A DNA stretch of 64,000 nucleotides from Cristatella mucedo (Eukaryota; Bryozoa; Phylactolaemata; Cristatellidae): the NCBI GenBank assembly GCA_009760855.2, contig WPIO01000023.1, positions 4,365,501 to 4,429,500 of the forward strand, given 5' to 3'. Numbering within the stretch: position 1 is the first letter of the stretch; every line of letters begins with the position of its first letter. Positions 53,901 to 63,892 of the stretch are shown here, piece by piece. A program made the translations under genes and the position numbers. The notes beneath the pieces were generated by a model, which ran no database searches, had not been told where the DNA came from, and saw only the letters and a list, made by a program, of their open reading frames with translations.

Positions 53901-56900
53901 TTTCTGTGCACACAGAAGGTAGAGCCTCAGGTAACAGTAACAACTGAAGAAGGGTTTGACCGGAAGGGCGGTGCTCGTGGAAATGCAACAGCACTCCGGC
54001 AGGTTTATTTATACCCAGAGAGCAAGACACACAGTAAAACCCAGCAGAGATGAAAGGCTAATGCTGATCGCTCAGTAGTCTGCTGAAGTCCAAGAATAAC
54101 AGCTGAGTTTAGGTCAGATTAAGTACAGAAGTCCTCACCTTAGTTGGAGGGGAGAAGTACGACAGTTAATTGAGCCGGAACTCCACATTTACCCAACAGA
54201 AAAAATCATTGCAGTATGGCCACAGCTGCTGTGGCTGCAACTCTGTCCAGGTAATGGGGATTTGTATGACCTTTAAATGGCCAGGTATAGAGGCCATATA
54301 CTTGTGCGTGGTCTCTGCTGTTGTAGCATATTTTACGTAGACTGAATGTTGCTGAAAAGGTTGACTACTGATGGGAGGCCGAACGCCCCACCCCGCCACA
54401 GCCATCTGTTGATATCGTCCCATAAACGTATCACGGGGTTCAGATCAGGTGACTGTGGGCAGCTACATTAGCGCAAAATCGGATTTGCAAAAAAGGCACT
54501 TTACGGCCTAGAAGTGTGCTTAGGGGCATTATCTTGCTATCATACAGTACAACCCCCAAGCAGAGTATTTGAGATCTTAAATCCAACTTGCTTTCGAACA
54601 ACACCTTGCTTCAAGAACTCTTCAGATATAGGGGAGCGATGGCTGATTGCTGCTCGCAACTCAGGAGTTGCTAGAAACCTGGTAACGACATGCCGTTCTA
54701 CCAAGGACATGCTTCACCCATGTAAAAGCTTTTTGTCGGCTGCCGATGAAACGAACAATGGTGCTATGCATGTTAGCGATTCATGCCGCAGCAGAGAGGA
54801 AGGAACGTGGAACACGGGCATACATCGGATGGAAAGCAGCATCAAATGAAAAGCAGCAGCATCGGGTGGAAAGCAGTTGTCTCGAAGCACCAGCTTAGCC
54901 GTTACGCACCGAGTATGGCACTGTTCAAGGCAGCAAAAACAGGCTCTCGTTGTATCGGATCCAGCTGATAGCCAACAGGACTGTCCCAAGGCTTTGCATA
55001 GGCTAACAGGCTAAAAGCATCCTGCAACGACAAGATTCCGATAGCACGATGGGTAATGCTGCTCACAGAACAGCTGACAGACACACTGTAAGACAGGCAC
55101 AGTGCAATTGATCAGCCAATGCAATCCAACCAAGCATGGCAGCTAAGGCACACAGAAAATATATATAAAGTAGACTATTGCTTAAGTGATGTTGCTCAAA
55201 CGCCTGCTCCTTGATCAAAGCTTTTGCCCACGGCCTTGCCAAGGTTAATAGGAATCCTACGGTCGGTCATTTCTGCTCACATTAAGGCCAACTGCTGGAG
55301 TGGCTAGGGAATCGTCCGACATCATAGTACAATTTGCTGATCGTGGCATTGACAAACACACCTGACACTCGTGTGTCCAGAGAAACACAAGCATCATCGA
55401 CGGTCATGCAATGCCGTAAAGCACTGTGCTTAGCATGCAGCAGAATATCCCCGAAGATACCCGATTGGGTTTCTTGGAGCAATATTCTGATATATCAACG
55501 AAGGCAGCATCACGACGATCGTCAAAAATTTGCATGCTGACCCTGTGCATGTCACCCCTAACCATGTTATTCATTTTGTTTGTTTTTCAAGCATGATTTT
55601 ACTTACCATTCAATTGCATTTCCCTTTGCAGCAAATGTAAAGCGCATAGAAAGAGATTAAGTTCTCTGAGGGCGCTTTATCAAGTACATTATTATTTTTA
55701 TTATTATTATTAAGAAACGACCAGTTAATTGAAAGAGATGGTAGGGAACATACGAATTCTCTCCCACAATTACGGGCAATACCAAAACGTCAAGCTATGT
55801 ACATAAAGAGCTCACTGGTTCTTTTGGGGCAAGGCTGCAGAAAACTCTTGCTATTAAGGCAGCCAAAAGAGTGTTATCAAGCCTCCCTAGTAAATCCTCA
55901 ATAATATGTCTTGAAATTCTGCCTGTGCGGGGCATCGGCCGCCAGAAGCCTTAATACAAAAGAAAACAGAACAGCTAATGTATTGATTGACCTGAGAGGA
56001 CCGAGGTCGCTGCTACTGCAGCTTTCTTTTGCTCGAAATTAAATTAAATACTAGCTGATTTAACAGCCTCTTTTATATAGCGACAGAAGAGCCTTTAAGG
56101 CTATCACCGCCGCTTGCAGTGGCGATAAAGGATCGCCCACCGCAGGATTAGAATCCATGACATTAAATTAAATACTAGCTGATTTAACAGCCTCTTTTGT
56201 ATAGCGACAGAAGAGCCTTTAAGGCTATCACCGCCGCTTGCAGTGGCGATAAAGGATCGCCCACCGCAGGATTAGAATCCATGACATCGGGACCGAGGTC
56301 GTGAAAAGCAACGGCCTTACCCAGTGCGCCATCACGGCTCACCCCTCTGCACATCTCATGCTGGTGAAAGTCACTTGTACAACTCTTAGGCAAATGCTAT
56401 ACTTTCTCCCATTACCGATTCCGTCATCTATTTTCCAGCTGCCTTTAGCTACTAATCTCAGCTACATAGTTCCTTGACTGTCGTAATATCACAGTAGACA
56501 CAGCCATACAGGCTGGCAGGGGAGGGGGGAATAACGAACCTATTGAGTTAAAGCAAAAGTACAGGCCGAATTCGACAAGTATCCCTGACGTCCCTGCAAT
56601 ACTGATAGACATATAAGGACAAAAGGGTGAGCCAGCCGGGCTAATGCAACAAACTAATTCTTTAAGCAAATGGTGATTGGTTAAGTCACCCGACTGATGC
56701 TCATTAATGGTGCACACATGCTATGCCAACAGCAAATCAGCGAGTGACGTAATAAACTACTCTAATTGGCTCTTCCTCTCTACCCCCATTGGATCACGAT
56801 GGACAACAACAACAAAGGAAGATGACCTGCAGAGAAACAGAGAAAGATGTACCTGCAACATCCGCGTAGCTGCCTCGCCGCTGGTGCTATTCAGCTGCTT

Positions 56901-59900
56901 CAGCTGGGCACAGTGGGCTTGCAGCTCACGGCCAAACATGAGCATCGCCTCGATGGCTGCCTGGTCACCACCACACAGCTGACGCTTGCAGCTTGCAGCA
57001 GCGGTCGACGACGCGTCTACATCTACAGAAGAATAAGAAGCCCCGATGGATACACGCAGGCGTCCTAGAGAGCGTGACTGCCCAACCCCAAACCCCACCC
57101 AGCAGGAAGCCGACGTCGTGGGATGCTAGCTCGGCAGGCTCTAGGCGATTGGTGCCTGCGACACAGATACAAGGGCACGAGATCGAGGAGCTAACGAACC
57201 CATGTCCTCCAGACCACTGCCGTCGTCGTCGACTGCCGAATTGCCATTGGACCGACTGCCATTCGTGCACTTGGCTGAGCACGGCTCGTCTCGATACGAC
57301 AACACCCCTTGTATGGCATAGGAGGCATCGCCTGCTGCTGCTGTAACAACAGAGCCATTGCAGCTACTGCCACAGCTGGTCAGGTTCCGGTCTGGAGGCT
57401 CGTCCACGTGCATCTCATCCAGATGGTCAGGGTCTTCAGGGCAGGATGCCTCTCGAGTGCCATTGCAGGGCGGTGCTGTGGTTGAGGAGCTGCAGCGCTC
57501 GAATGCAGTGCCCGATGTACCCCGATGATGATGATGATGATGGTGCTGATGCTGTCGATGATGCGCTTCTGATACGCTTCCACTACTCGATTGCAACTGG
57601 TTCGAGCTACTGCACGCTGCCTGTTGTGAAGCTGGTCCCTTCGTGGCGTCCAGGTCGGCACCGTTGGGACTCAAACAGGCCAGCTGTCCGCTAGCAGCAG
57701 TAGTCCCGTTAACCATCTCGATGAACTGTCGGCACTTGAGCATAAATAACAAGTCACAGTTTTTCTCGAGCAGACCAGGATATAACCCATTCGTAACTTC
57801 AATTGCTTTACCTATCTGACCTTCGAGTATCAATTTCTGGATTCCTAAAATGAGGCAACAATGCCACAGCTGTCTGAAATGCAGATGTCATGCAAAACAT
57901 CTGAGAGAGTGGTGGCATGTCTTCCACTCAATGCTCCACAGGCAACAAGTGATGCATACACTCAATGTTTATGCAGATCCACTCTTGCACTGATTACACA
58001 AGAGAAATGGGCAAACTTCCTAGATACACAATGTAAAAGCAGCCAGAGAGTTACTAGCTTGTAAAGTGCAATAGTGGCTCGATAGGATGGCAAGTTGCTG
58101 ATGCACCGAAAACAAAAGGTTTAGCCTTGATACTGTTTACAAATATAAGCCATTTTCGTGAGCTTGCCAACTTACATGCTGCCGAGTGTGGCCAAACCCT
58201 AGACCCCATAAGCAACCCTGGAGAGGCACGTCTTCGATCCAATGCTAAACAAGCCTGCGACAAGCTTGCTAGCCACGCGTGATCTGGTGAATAATTCAAC
58301 AGCACAGAAGCTTGACAGGTAGAAGGCCTATTTTCAGCTGTCTTGAGGCAGCTGACCAGAACAGCTCGCTTGTTTATTCCAATGACTCGAGAGACGAAGC
58401 CAACTAATACCCCTAAACCAGGGTCGCTAGTAAAGAGGAGCCTGACCCTTGCGACTTTCATACATTGCAATAAGAGCACTGAACTGATTGACAGCTTGCC
58501 AGGAAGCCAATGATGATTTTGAGCCATGAGTTTACTGATTCAAACTGTTTCACTAATATTGCTAGTACTGTGAAGTATAGCTGGCCCACTTAAAAGACCA
58601 ATTAAAAGGCTTGAGCAGCGTGCTTCCATTAAAACATTCGAAGCTAAGCTCGAGCATGAGAAAGTCAAAGTTCAGGCCGACTTTGAAATGTCCTGTTACG
58701 GAGTCAGCAATGCAGAATTGGGAGTCCAGGGCTTCGGGTGTCAGGTCAAGTTTCCTAGGGAGAACACATTTTGGTTTTCAAGTTTTAGTATTTTAGGAGA
58801 TTCGATCGCGAGATTCCAGGGAAGAGTCTCTAAAGGAAAGGAATTCAGAAGTTGCATCACTGTTCAAGCATCTCCTGGATCGAATGATCGAGCTGTGAAG
58901 TACTGGCATACATATTATATTAGTGGATGTCGTACGATAGAACGATATTTCCCACAGGTGCAGGGTATACCTCAAAAAGTAGTAGACCAGTCAAGGAGCC
59001 TTAGGAATACAACACCCGGTAAACTGCACACTTTTAAAACAGCCTCATAATGGACTAATTTCCATTCGATTGAAAGATGCTCATTTGTAAGAACCTTTAA
59101 TTTCAGTGTGAATATAAGCCAAAGAAAATCACGTGCAAAGGCAGAGAAATCGTGTGCTTTCAATGTGTGATAATGCTTTCAGCAGCGACTATCAAAGCAA
59201 CGACAACATAGTGCTAGCCATAGGGCTATGTACATGACTAAAGAACCCCTGCTACCTGCTTCTATCGCTAAATAAAGAAAAAGTAAAAAAAATGGAGCTG
59301 ATTTAACAGCCTCATTTGTATATCTTCAGAAGAGACTTAACGGCTATCACCACAGCTTGCAGCTGGCAATAAAGGATCGCCCACTGCAGGATTCGAACCC
59401 AAGACCCCGGTCGTAAAAAGAAAGGGCCTTACCTCCTGGGCTATCACGGCTTACCATAAACCCCAATCCCAGAAGATGGTAAGCTATGATACAATCAGTA
59501 CCACGGTAGAGTAATGGATGCAGGCTGAAACTCCACAGGGGATACCATTTCAGATTAAACTTGATGAGTAGATGTTAATTAAGTTAAGCAAGTGTTGCTA
59601 ACATGCTTAGCAGCCACGAAGCATAAACTCGATAAAACAGAGGCTAGGTTTGAAAAACTGAAGAGTACATGACACACAGCTGGCCAAGTCATTTAACGCT
59701 AGCAACAGGTACAAAACAAGGAGCTGTGTCTGAAGCTGCTGCCAACAATGAGGCAGAACGTATCACAAGCTGAGTCTGGCAGATGCCAAAAAATGTGCAC
59801 ACTTGTACCTCATGCTAACTGCAGTGTACTACAACAGCAAAGCTAAAAGAATTGGTTTTGATTTTCACGAAGCCTGCACGATTGGAAGACCAGGGCTGAC

Positions 59901-60013
59901 CTTGACGATTTCTGATTGATGATACTGGTTCTTCTAGTGGCAGGCCGGTACTCCGTGAGAATGCCTCAGCTGTGGCATAATGTCCATAATGAACAAGGTA
60001 GGACGAAACGATC
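50839..60013 (-). CDS. RANBP9: RANBP9/RANBP10 homologue (RanBPM), five 3' exons
   Basis: RanBPM is a scaffold of the CTLH (GID-like) E3 ubiquitin ligase. Five minus-strand exons join with exact phases and encode the LisH motif ([17 protein letters not shown]), the CTLH motif ([18 protein letters not shown] through FIEMVNGT), a variable linker with a histidine run, and the C-terminal CRA region ([37 protein letters not shown], and a terminal [14 protein letters not shown]). About 390 residues are visible. The N-terminal SPRY domain expected upstream was not found between 60014 and 64000, which is LINE-dominated, so the gene probably continues past the right edge. RANBP9 and RANBP10 cannot be separated here; invertebrates usually have one gene. 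Confidence 0.94.
50998..51302 (+). mobile_element. SINE B split by a LINE tail
   Basis: The head with GGTCGTGAGTTCGAGTGC is at 50998-51064 and the tail GCACACTGCAAGCGAATAAT...AAGGCTCTTGTGCCACTACA...GGCTGTTGATTCAGCCGA is at 51222-51302. The minus-strand LINE family 1 tail lies between them. Confidence 0.6.
51068..51215 (-). mobile_element. LINE family 1 3' tail inserted in a SINE
   Basis: An AAT tail, CATCCTAAGAGAACTAAATC and TTTACATATGCTG, in minus orientation. It splits a plus-strand tRNA-derived SINE whose head is at 50998-51064 and whose tail is at 51222-51302. Confidence 0.65.
52545..52826 (-). mobile_element. LINE family 1 copy, part 1 (interrupted by a MITE)
   Basis: The 3' part of a minus-strand family 1 LINE: AGGCACTTTATATATGC, TTAAGTCAGGGAATCTTG, and AAAGGATTTGAGGTTCG ending at TTA, where a 380-bp element is inserted. 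It continues at 53207. Confidence 0.8.
52827..53206. mobile_element. Harbinger-like MITE with TTA target duplication
   Basis: A 380-bp element with terminal inverted repeats of about 45 bp (AGCCTGGTTTAGA then AGTCTTGCTT-CTACCTGCTT). It is flanked on both sides by TTA (52824-52826 and 53207-53209). A 3-bp TWA duplication is the PIF/Harbinger signature. The site it occupies is known independently because it interrupts a repeated LINE sequence. It has no coding capacity. Confidence 0.8.
53207..53425 (-). mobile_element. LINE family 1 copy, part 2
   Basis: Resumes TTAGAGGCATCGCC and runs through the PAYLSD and HWLPVE coding complement (the minus-strand peptide includes [20 protein letters not shown]). 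Joined to 52545-52826 after removing the MITE, it restores the order seen at 7560-7830. Confidence 0.8.
53455..53645 (+). mobile_element. LINE family 2 3' noncoding remnant
   Basis: TGAGATGAAGTCCGCTGGCT, ATGAAACGAAAGCCGGTCGG and AACCCTCGGGCGTAACAAC correspond to the family 2 3' noncoding sequence. Diverged; no tail. Confidence 0.55.
54340..54545 (-). pseudogene. degenerate Tc1/mariner transposase fragment
   Basis: One minus-strand frame contains [11 protein letters not shown], a stop, then a second stop, then [18 protein letters not shown]. These are the second and third catalytic blocks of Tc1-like transposases (DNAP-H and SPDLNPIEHLWD). The expected third acidic residue after NP-I is replaced (NPVIRLWD). 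With two internal stops it cannot be functional. It lies in the last RANBP9 intron. Terminal repeats were not recognised. Confidence 0.75.
54910..55021 (-). CDS. RANBP9: RANBP9 exon (CRA)
   Basis: Thirty-seven codons plus 1 nt, acceptor CGTTGCAG, donor CTCG|GTGCGT. It encodes [20 protein letters not shown] and [17 protein letters not shown], almost identical to vertebrate RANBP9. Confidence 0.97.
55527..55713 (+). mobile_element. LINE family 1 3' end (about 190 bp)
   Basis: Starts TTGCATGCTGACCCTGTGCA and ends with the GCGC hairpin and ATT tail. It matches the copies at 14946-15137 and 62780-62965 almost base for base, so it is a relatively recent, severely 5'-truncated insertion. It lies in a RANBP9 intron. 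Confidence 0.85.
56040..56163 (-). mobile_element. SINE B partial, first unit of a tandem duplication
   Basis: TAAATTAAATACTAGCTGAT then the SINE B tail and body complement, ending at ATTAGAATCCATGACAT in the B-box region. It is repeated immediately to the right with one base difference noted. Confidence 0.8.
56164..56340 (-). mobile_element. SINE B, second unit, with complete tRNA head
   Basis: Repeats the 124-bp unit and continues through the A-box complement (GGCCTTACCCAGTGCGCCAT CACGGC). Its B box is mutated (GGATTCTAATCC) compared with GGTTCGAATCC elsewhere. Confidence 0.82.
56853..57022 (-). CDS. RANBP9: RANBP9 exon (CRA start)
   Basis: Two leading bases plus 56 codons, acceptor TTCTGTAG, donor CAG|GTACAT. 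It encodes DVDASS...[16 protein letters not shown] and [14 protein letters not shown], matching the RRQLCGGSQAAIERMI-FGRELQ block of RanBPM. Confidence 0.95.
57200..57844 (-). CDS. RANBP9: RANBP9 exon (CTLH and variable linker)
   Basis: A 645-nt exon that starts [18 protein letters not shown] and LYPGLLEKN, the CTLH core, then FIEMVNGT. It then becomes a Ser/Gly/Asn-rich linker including a histidine run ([12 protein letters not shown], encoded by the GAT repeat at about 57527-57550 on the plus strand). It ends SGLEDM plus one base at G|GTTCGT. The linker is expected to vary between species. Confidence 0.93.
57845..59292. other. RANBP9 intron, nothing recognised
   Basis: Sequence between the CTLH exon and a SINE B; open frames here have no family resemblance. 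Confidence 0.45.
59293..59455 (-). mobile_element. SINE B
   Basis: GAGCTGATTTAACAGCCTCA, AATAAAGGATCGCCCACTGC AGG, B-box complement GGATTCGAACCC and A-box complement CCTTACCTCCTGGGCTATCA CGGC. RANBP9 intron. Confidence 0.82.
59901..60013 (-). CDS. RANBP9: RANBP9 exon (LisH)
   Basis: One leading base, 37 codons and one trailing base. It encodes [20 protein letters not shown] and ends SSIRNRQ, the LisH motif and linker of RanBPM. Acceptor TTTTCCAG, donor CAAG|GTCAGC. The exon before it was not identified. Confidence 0.94.
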
Positions 60014-60639
60014 CTGGAAAATACAGAAGCATCTATTCGTTATATCAAGCAACCACGATCCAGCAAAGGAAATGGGGCTAACGAACGAAAGCCGACTGAC
60101 GGGTGAATACACTGGGACGAGCTAGACGGTAGGAGGTGCCACGTCCAAATCTACGAGGAAGATGCCAACCTGCAAAGTATCTTGCAATGGAAAGGACGCC
60201 CTAACCTCAGAAATCCAGACACAATGACTGCAGCCAGGCACTTATCTGCCCAAAGTTTAGCTGTGCGCGCGCACGCACACACACACACAATTTTTAAATG
60301 ATGCAGATTCGTTGCATTACTATGTGCCTGTTAAGCTGCTAGAGACAGACCAGAGCAGCAGCTGAGTTTTTCAGCAGTTGCAACAGATTAAAGTCACAGG
60401 TCAGTAGTCCTGAATAATGAGAGGGTTAAGCTAGAAGAGAGCCCATTCATTGATCAGCCACTCATCGTCACCTTCAATGTCACTAGCTTCAATGCGAAAC
60501 AAAAATGCCTCATACTGACTATGCATCAGTTTGCACCACTAGGCTGTGGCCATTGTATGAAAGGTACCAGCTTTATGCTGATGTCCGTGATATTTCATTA
60601 ATCTACCTTCATACTAGTGATAGATGGATTAAAATACCT
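60014..60639. other. upstream of LisH exon, expected RANBP9 exon not found
   Basis: The exon encoding the segment just before LisH should lie upstream. None with valid splice sites was recognised here. A short CA run is at 60265-60291. Confidence 0.45.
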
Positions 60640-61735
60640 GGCCGTAACGCATTATGCATTATCAGCTGTACCTCTGCTTTGATCCCTCCCAGCCCTCCAG
60701 CACGTCAGATTCTCTCAACTCCCTTGCTGCATGTATTGATGACATCCGTACGTGGATGGTAGTCAACTTTCTTAAAGTGAATGATGATAAAACCAACTTA
60801 CTACTTATGGGCAAACCAAGTGTGATTAAGAAATTGGAAAGATTAACGCTCACAATCGGCTCTGCTAGCATATCTCCTGTTGAATCTGCACGAAATCTAG
60901 ATGTCGTGTTCCAAAGTAACTTTTCATTAGACGACCATCATCTCCACAGTCAAATCTGCCTACTTTCAGCTACAAAACATTGCTAAAATTCGGGCTTGTT
61001 TAGACAGGCATTTGTATCCCGTCTTATTTTCTTCACTGCTTGCTGGTCCACCGGCCTGTGCAATCAGGTGCTTACAGCTGGCGCAAAACTCTGCAGCTAG
61101 GCTTGTCTGTGGTGGTGGTGCAGTTGCAACATCACACCACTTCTCGCCGCTCTGCACTCTCTCCCAGTCAAGCAATGCATCGACTTAAAGGTTTTGTCAC
61201 TCTTAGGTCCTTTCATTCTTTGGCTCCAGCATACCTATCAGATCTACTCCCCCACCACGCTAAGCATTGTGCAACCTGCTTTTCAAAATCTAATTGTTTA
61301 CCTATACCTCGTACAAACCTCAAATTCTTTGGAGACCGTGCCTTTAGTTCGTATGGTCCCAAAGCCTGGAACTCACTCCCGACTCGCATCACGACATCTC
61401 CTGACTTGTCCACATTTAAAAAAAAACTAAAAATGCATCTATTTCTCACGGCATTTTGTGGGTCCCTGTGATTCCTCATTTATGTGCTTATGTATGCTAA
61501 CACTGTGCGTGCTGCCATTAACCATTTTAGGATGCTGACACTGTGCATGTCATGCCTAACCATGTTATTCTTGTTATTTATTGAGCATGCTATCACTAAC
61601 CGTTCGAGTACTCTTCCTTTACAGCAAATATAAAGTGCCTAGTAAGAGATTTGAGTTCTCTGAGTGCGCTACATCAAATGTATTATTATTCTTATTATTG
61701 TTATTTTTATTATAATTATTTTTTGGCGATGTTTC
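60640..61735 (+). mobile_element. L2/CR1-type LINE, family 1, plus orientation
   Basis: Reading frames at 60654-60986 and 61040-61471 reproduce the family 1 reverse transcriptase C-terminus (YLCFDPSQPSSTSDSLNSLA, NFLKVNDDKTNLLLMGKPS, then [13 protein letters not shown] and WNSLPTRI). Frameshifts and a small internal loss separate them. The copy ends in the AAGTGCCTAGTAAGAGA...TCTCTGAGTGCGC tail hairpin and an AT-rich ATT run near 61680-61730. It lies upstream of the leftmost recognised RANBP9 exon on that strand. Confidence 0.88.
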
Positions 61736-61739
61736 TCAG

Positions 61740-62165
61740 CTGAAAGAAGTCCAACTTTACAGTGAAGGCAGTGCATTCATCCAATCACAAGTCGTTTTCG
61801 AATCGTATGCCCAGCTTATGGGCAGACGTCACTGGAGTGATGCCAGACGAACCAATCTTGGGATGAGGTCTTCCAGCTTTAGGGTGACACTAGGCTTGCT
61901 GATTACAATTAGGTCAGTCGTATTATCGCCGAGCTTCAGGCAGTAATTAGCCACCTAGAGGCGAATGTCGACGATGCAGGCTGCAAGGGAATCAAGTGAA
62001 CTAGATGCAGAGCAAGGCTGGAAAGGGTAGATCGATATATAGGGCTGAGGGTCAACGGCACAGGAATAAAAGCCCCAAGACTGTGTTTAGTGATAACATC
62101 AGCTTGGGGGAGAGTATATGTGGTGAAATGATTGGGGGCCAAAGACAGAACCATATAGGAACCTT
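61740..62165 (-). mobile_element. LINE reverse transcriptase fragment, minus orientation
   Basis: The minus strand reads TYTLPQADVITKHSLGAF and regions equivalent to the YADD-to-ARNLG part of the family 1 protein, with many slips. It sits between two plus-strand family 1 copies. Confidence 0.65.
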
Positions 62166-62214
62166 TTAGGTATCATATACTTTAAGGGCTTTCCACATGA
62201 ACGACATTTACATC

Positions 62215-62965
62215 TACATTCAGATAAAGATACCACGTCTAAGTTGATCCATGCATTTGTGACATCCCGACTTGAGTTCTGTAACTAACTGCTTGCTGGC
62301 CTACCGGCAAGTGCAATCAGGCGATTACAGCTGGTGCAAACCTCTGCTGCTAGGCTTGTCTGTCGTGAGCGTCGCAGTTGCCACATCACACCACTTCTCG
62401 CCGACCGGCACTGGCTACCAGTCAAGCAGCGGATCGAATTCAAGGTTTTGTCGCTCACTTTTAGGTTCCTTCATTCTTTGGCTCCAGCCTATCTCTCAGA
62501 TCTACTCCCCCACCAGGCCAAGCATCGTACCACCTGCTTTTCGGAATCTAACAGTCTAGAAATACCGCGTACAAACCTTAAATCCTTTGGAGACCGTGCA
62601 TTTAGTTCGTATGCTCCCAAAGCCTGGAACTCCCTCCCGACCTGGGTCAGAACATCCCCTGACCTGACCACATTTAAAAAGAACATAAAAACACCTATTT
62701 AGGACAGCATTTAGTGGGTCCCTGTGATTCGTCCTTCACGTGCTTATGCGTGCTGGCACTGTGCATGCTGCCACTAACCACATTTGCATGCTGACCCTGT
62801 GCATGTTACCCCTAACCATGTTATTCATTTTGTTTGTTTATCAAGCATGATTTTATTCACCGTTCAATTGCATTTCCCTTTGCAGCAAATGTAAAGCGCC
62901 TAGAGAGAGATTAAGTTCTCTGAGGGCGCTTTATCAAGTGCAATATTATTACTATTATTATTGAA
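62215..62965 (+). mobile_element. L2/CR1-type LINE 3' end, family 1, well preserved
   Basis: Open from the LIHAFVTSR region through [20 protein letters not shown] and [18 protein letters not shown] to [20 protein letters not shown]. It continues through the noncoding 3' part (ATGCTGACCCTGTGCATG) to the hairpin AAAGCGCCTAGAGAGAGATT...TCTCTGAGGGCGCTTT and ATT repeats. The coding part is very close to the minus-strand copy at 7238-8490. Confidence 0.9.
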
Positions 62966-63032
62966 GTGCCTAGAAAGAGATTTGAGTTCTCTAAGGGTGC
63001 TTTATCGAGGGTACTATTATTATTATTATTAC
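62966..63032 (+). mobile_element. second LINE family 1 tail, abutting the previous copy
   Basis: Only the tail is present: GAAGTGCCTAGAAAGAGATT, then TCTCTAAGGGTGCTTT and an ATT run. It lies head-to-tail behind the tail of the previous element, so either an insertion into the ATT run or a local tail duplication. Confidence 0.65.
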
Positions 63033-63499
63033 AATTACCTTCTAATGCAAGGCGGTAGAGAGTGAGTCCTAACTTTTTGGTGGCCTTTGTGAGCCTGTGT
63101 TTAGTGTTCCTAGCTTTCTTTTAAGTCATCCGTGAACGGGCGTCTGGGCGCTGAGGTGCAAACTCATCGACGACTAGCATCGTGATGATGTAGCATTTCA
63201 TCCAGGAGGGAAGGTCTGAAGGAGGGTCACGCAGACTGGCAGAGGATGCGAGTCTGCTGCTGAGAGCAAAAATGTCAAAATACTTAAGGTTTCTTGACTC
63301 ACGTGTAATTCTGGAGGCCAAAACAAAAACGCATCGTAACTGAAATCCACATTTAATCATACGTTCAGAAAGGGGTGACAACAGGAGTCGATAGGTACAA
63401 TTGCAAGAGGAAATCTGGTCAAGGTTGTGGCCTTTTATCTGTGTAGGGTCTTGAACGTGAGCAATGAGGCAGAAATAATAATAACAACAAAATAATATA
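63033..63499. other. unassigned sequence
   Basis: The minus-strand frame 63513-63121 is open but shows no recognised family. It may be LINE-derived noncoding sequence. Confidence 0.4.
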
Positions 63500-63640
63500 T
63501 ATATATAATTCATTTGTATTGCATCCTAAGAGAACTTATTCTCTATTCAGGCGCTCCACATAGGCCATGGGGCTCGATCCCACGACCTCGGCCAGACCTT
63601 GGTCAGGGCGAGCACCTGAATCACAGGGCCAAACCAGCGT
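63500..63640 (-). mobile_element. SINE A copy
   Basis: Tail complement ATTGCATCCTAAGAGAACTT and AGGCGCTCCACATAGGCC, then GGGGCTCGATCCCACGACCT and the A-box complement CACCTGAATCACAGGGCCAA. Confidence 0.8.
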
Positions 63641-63641
63641 A

Positions 63642-63892
63642 GCAAATACACTTGTATAGGCCCCTAAGAGAACTTACTCTCTTTCTGGGCACATAAGCGA
63701 TGCTGCAAAGGAAGCGTGATCAAATGTCTCGAGTGCATGCACATTGTCAACGTGTAAATATGGTTGGTGGTAACATACACAGTGCAAGCATGCAGGAGCA
63801 TACAAAGGGCCAATCACAAGGACCCACCAATTGCTTTGAGAAACAGGGTGCATGTTAAGCTTCTTATATGTCAAGTCAGGGGATGTCGTGAT
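63642..63892 (-). mobile_element. LINE family 1 3' end, minus orientation
   Basis: Carries the complement of the family 1 tail (CCCCTAAGAGAACTTACTCTCTTTC) followed by the noncoding 3' part (GGACCCACCAATTGCT, GTCAAGTCAGGGGATGTCGT). It is truncated at 63892 where an opposite-strand RT fragment begins. Confidence 0.75.

Noticed and set aside
60430-60500. Minus-strand acidic FRIEASDIEGDDEW stretch resembling the segment before LisH in RanBPM
   Set aside because: No donor in the required phase follows it, so it cannot be joined to the LisH exon.
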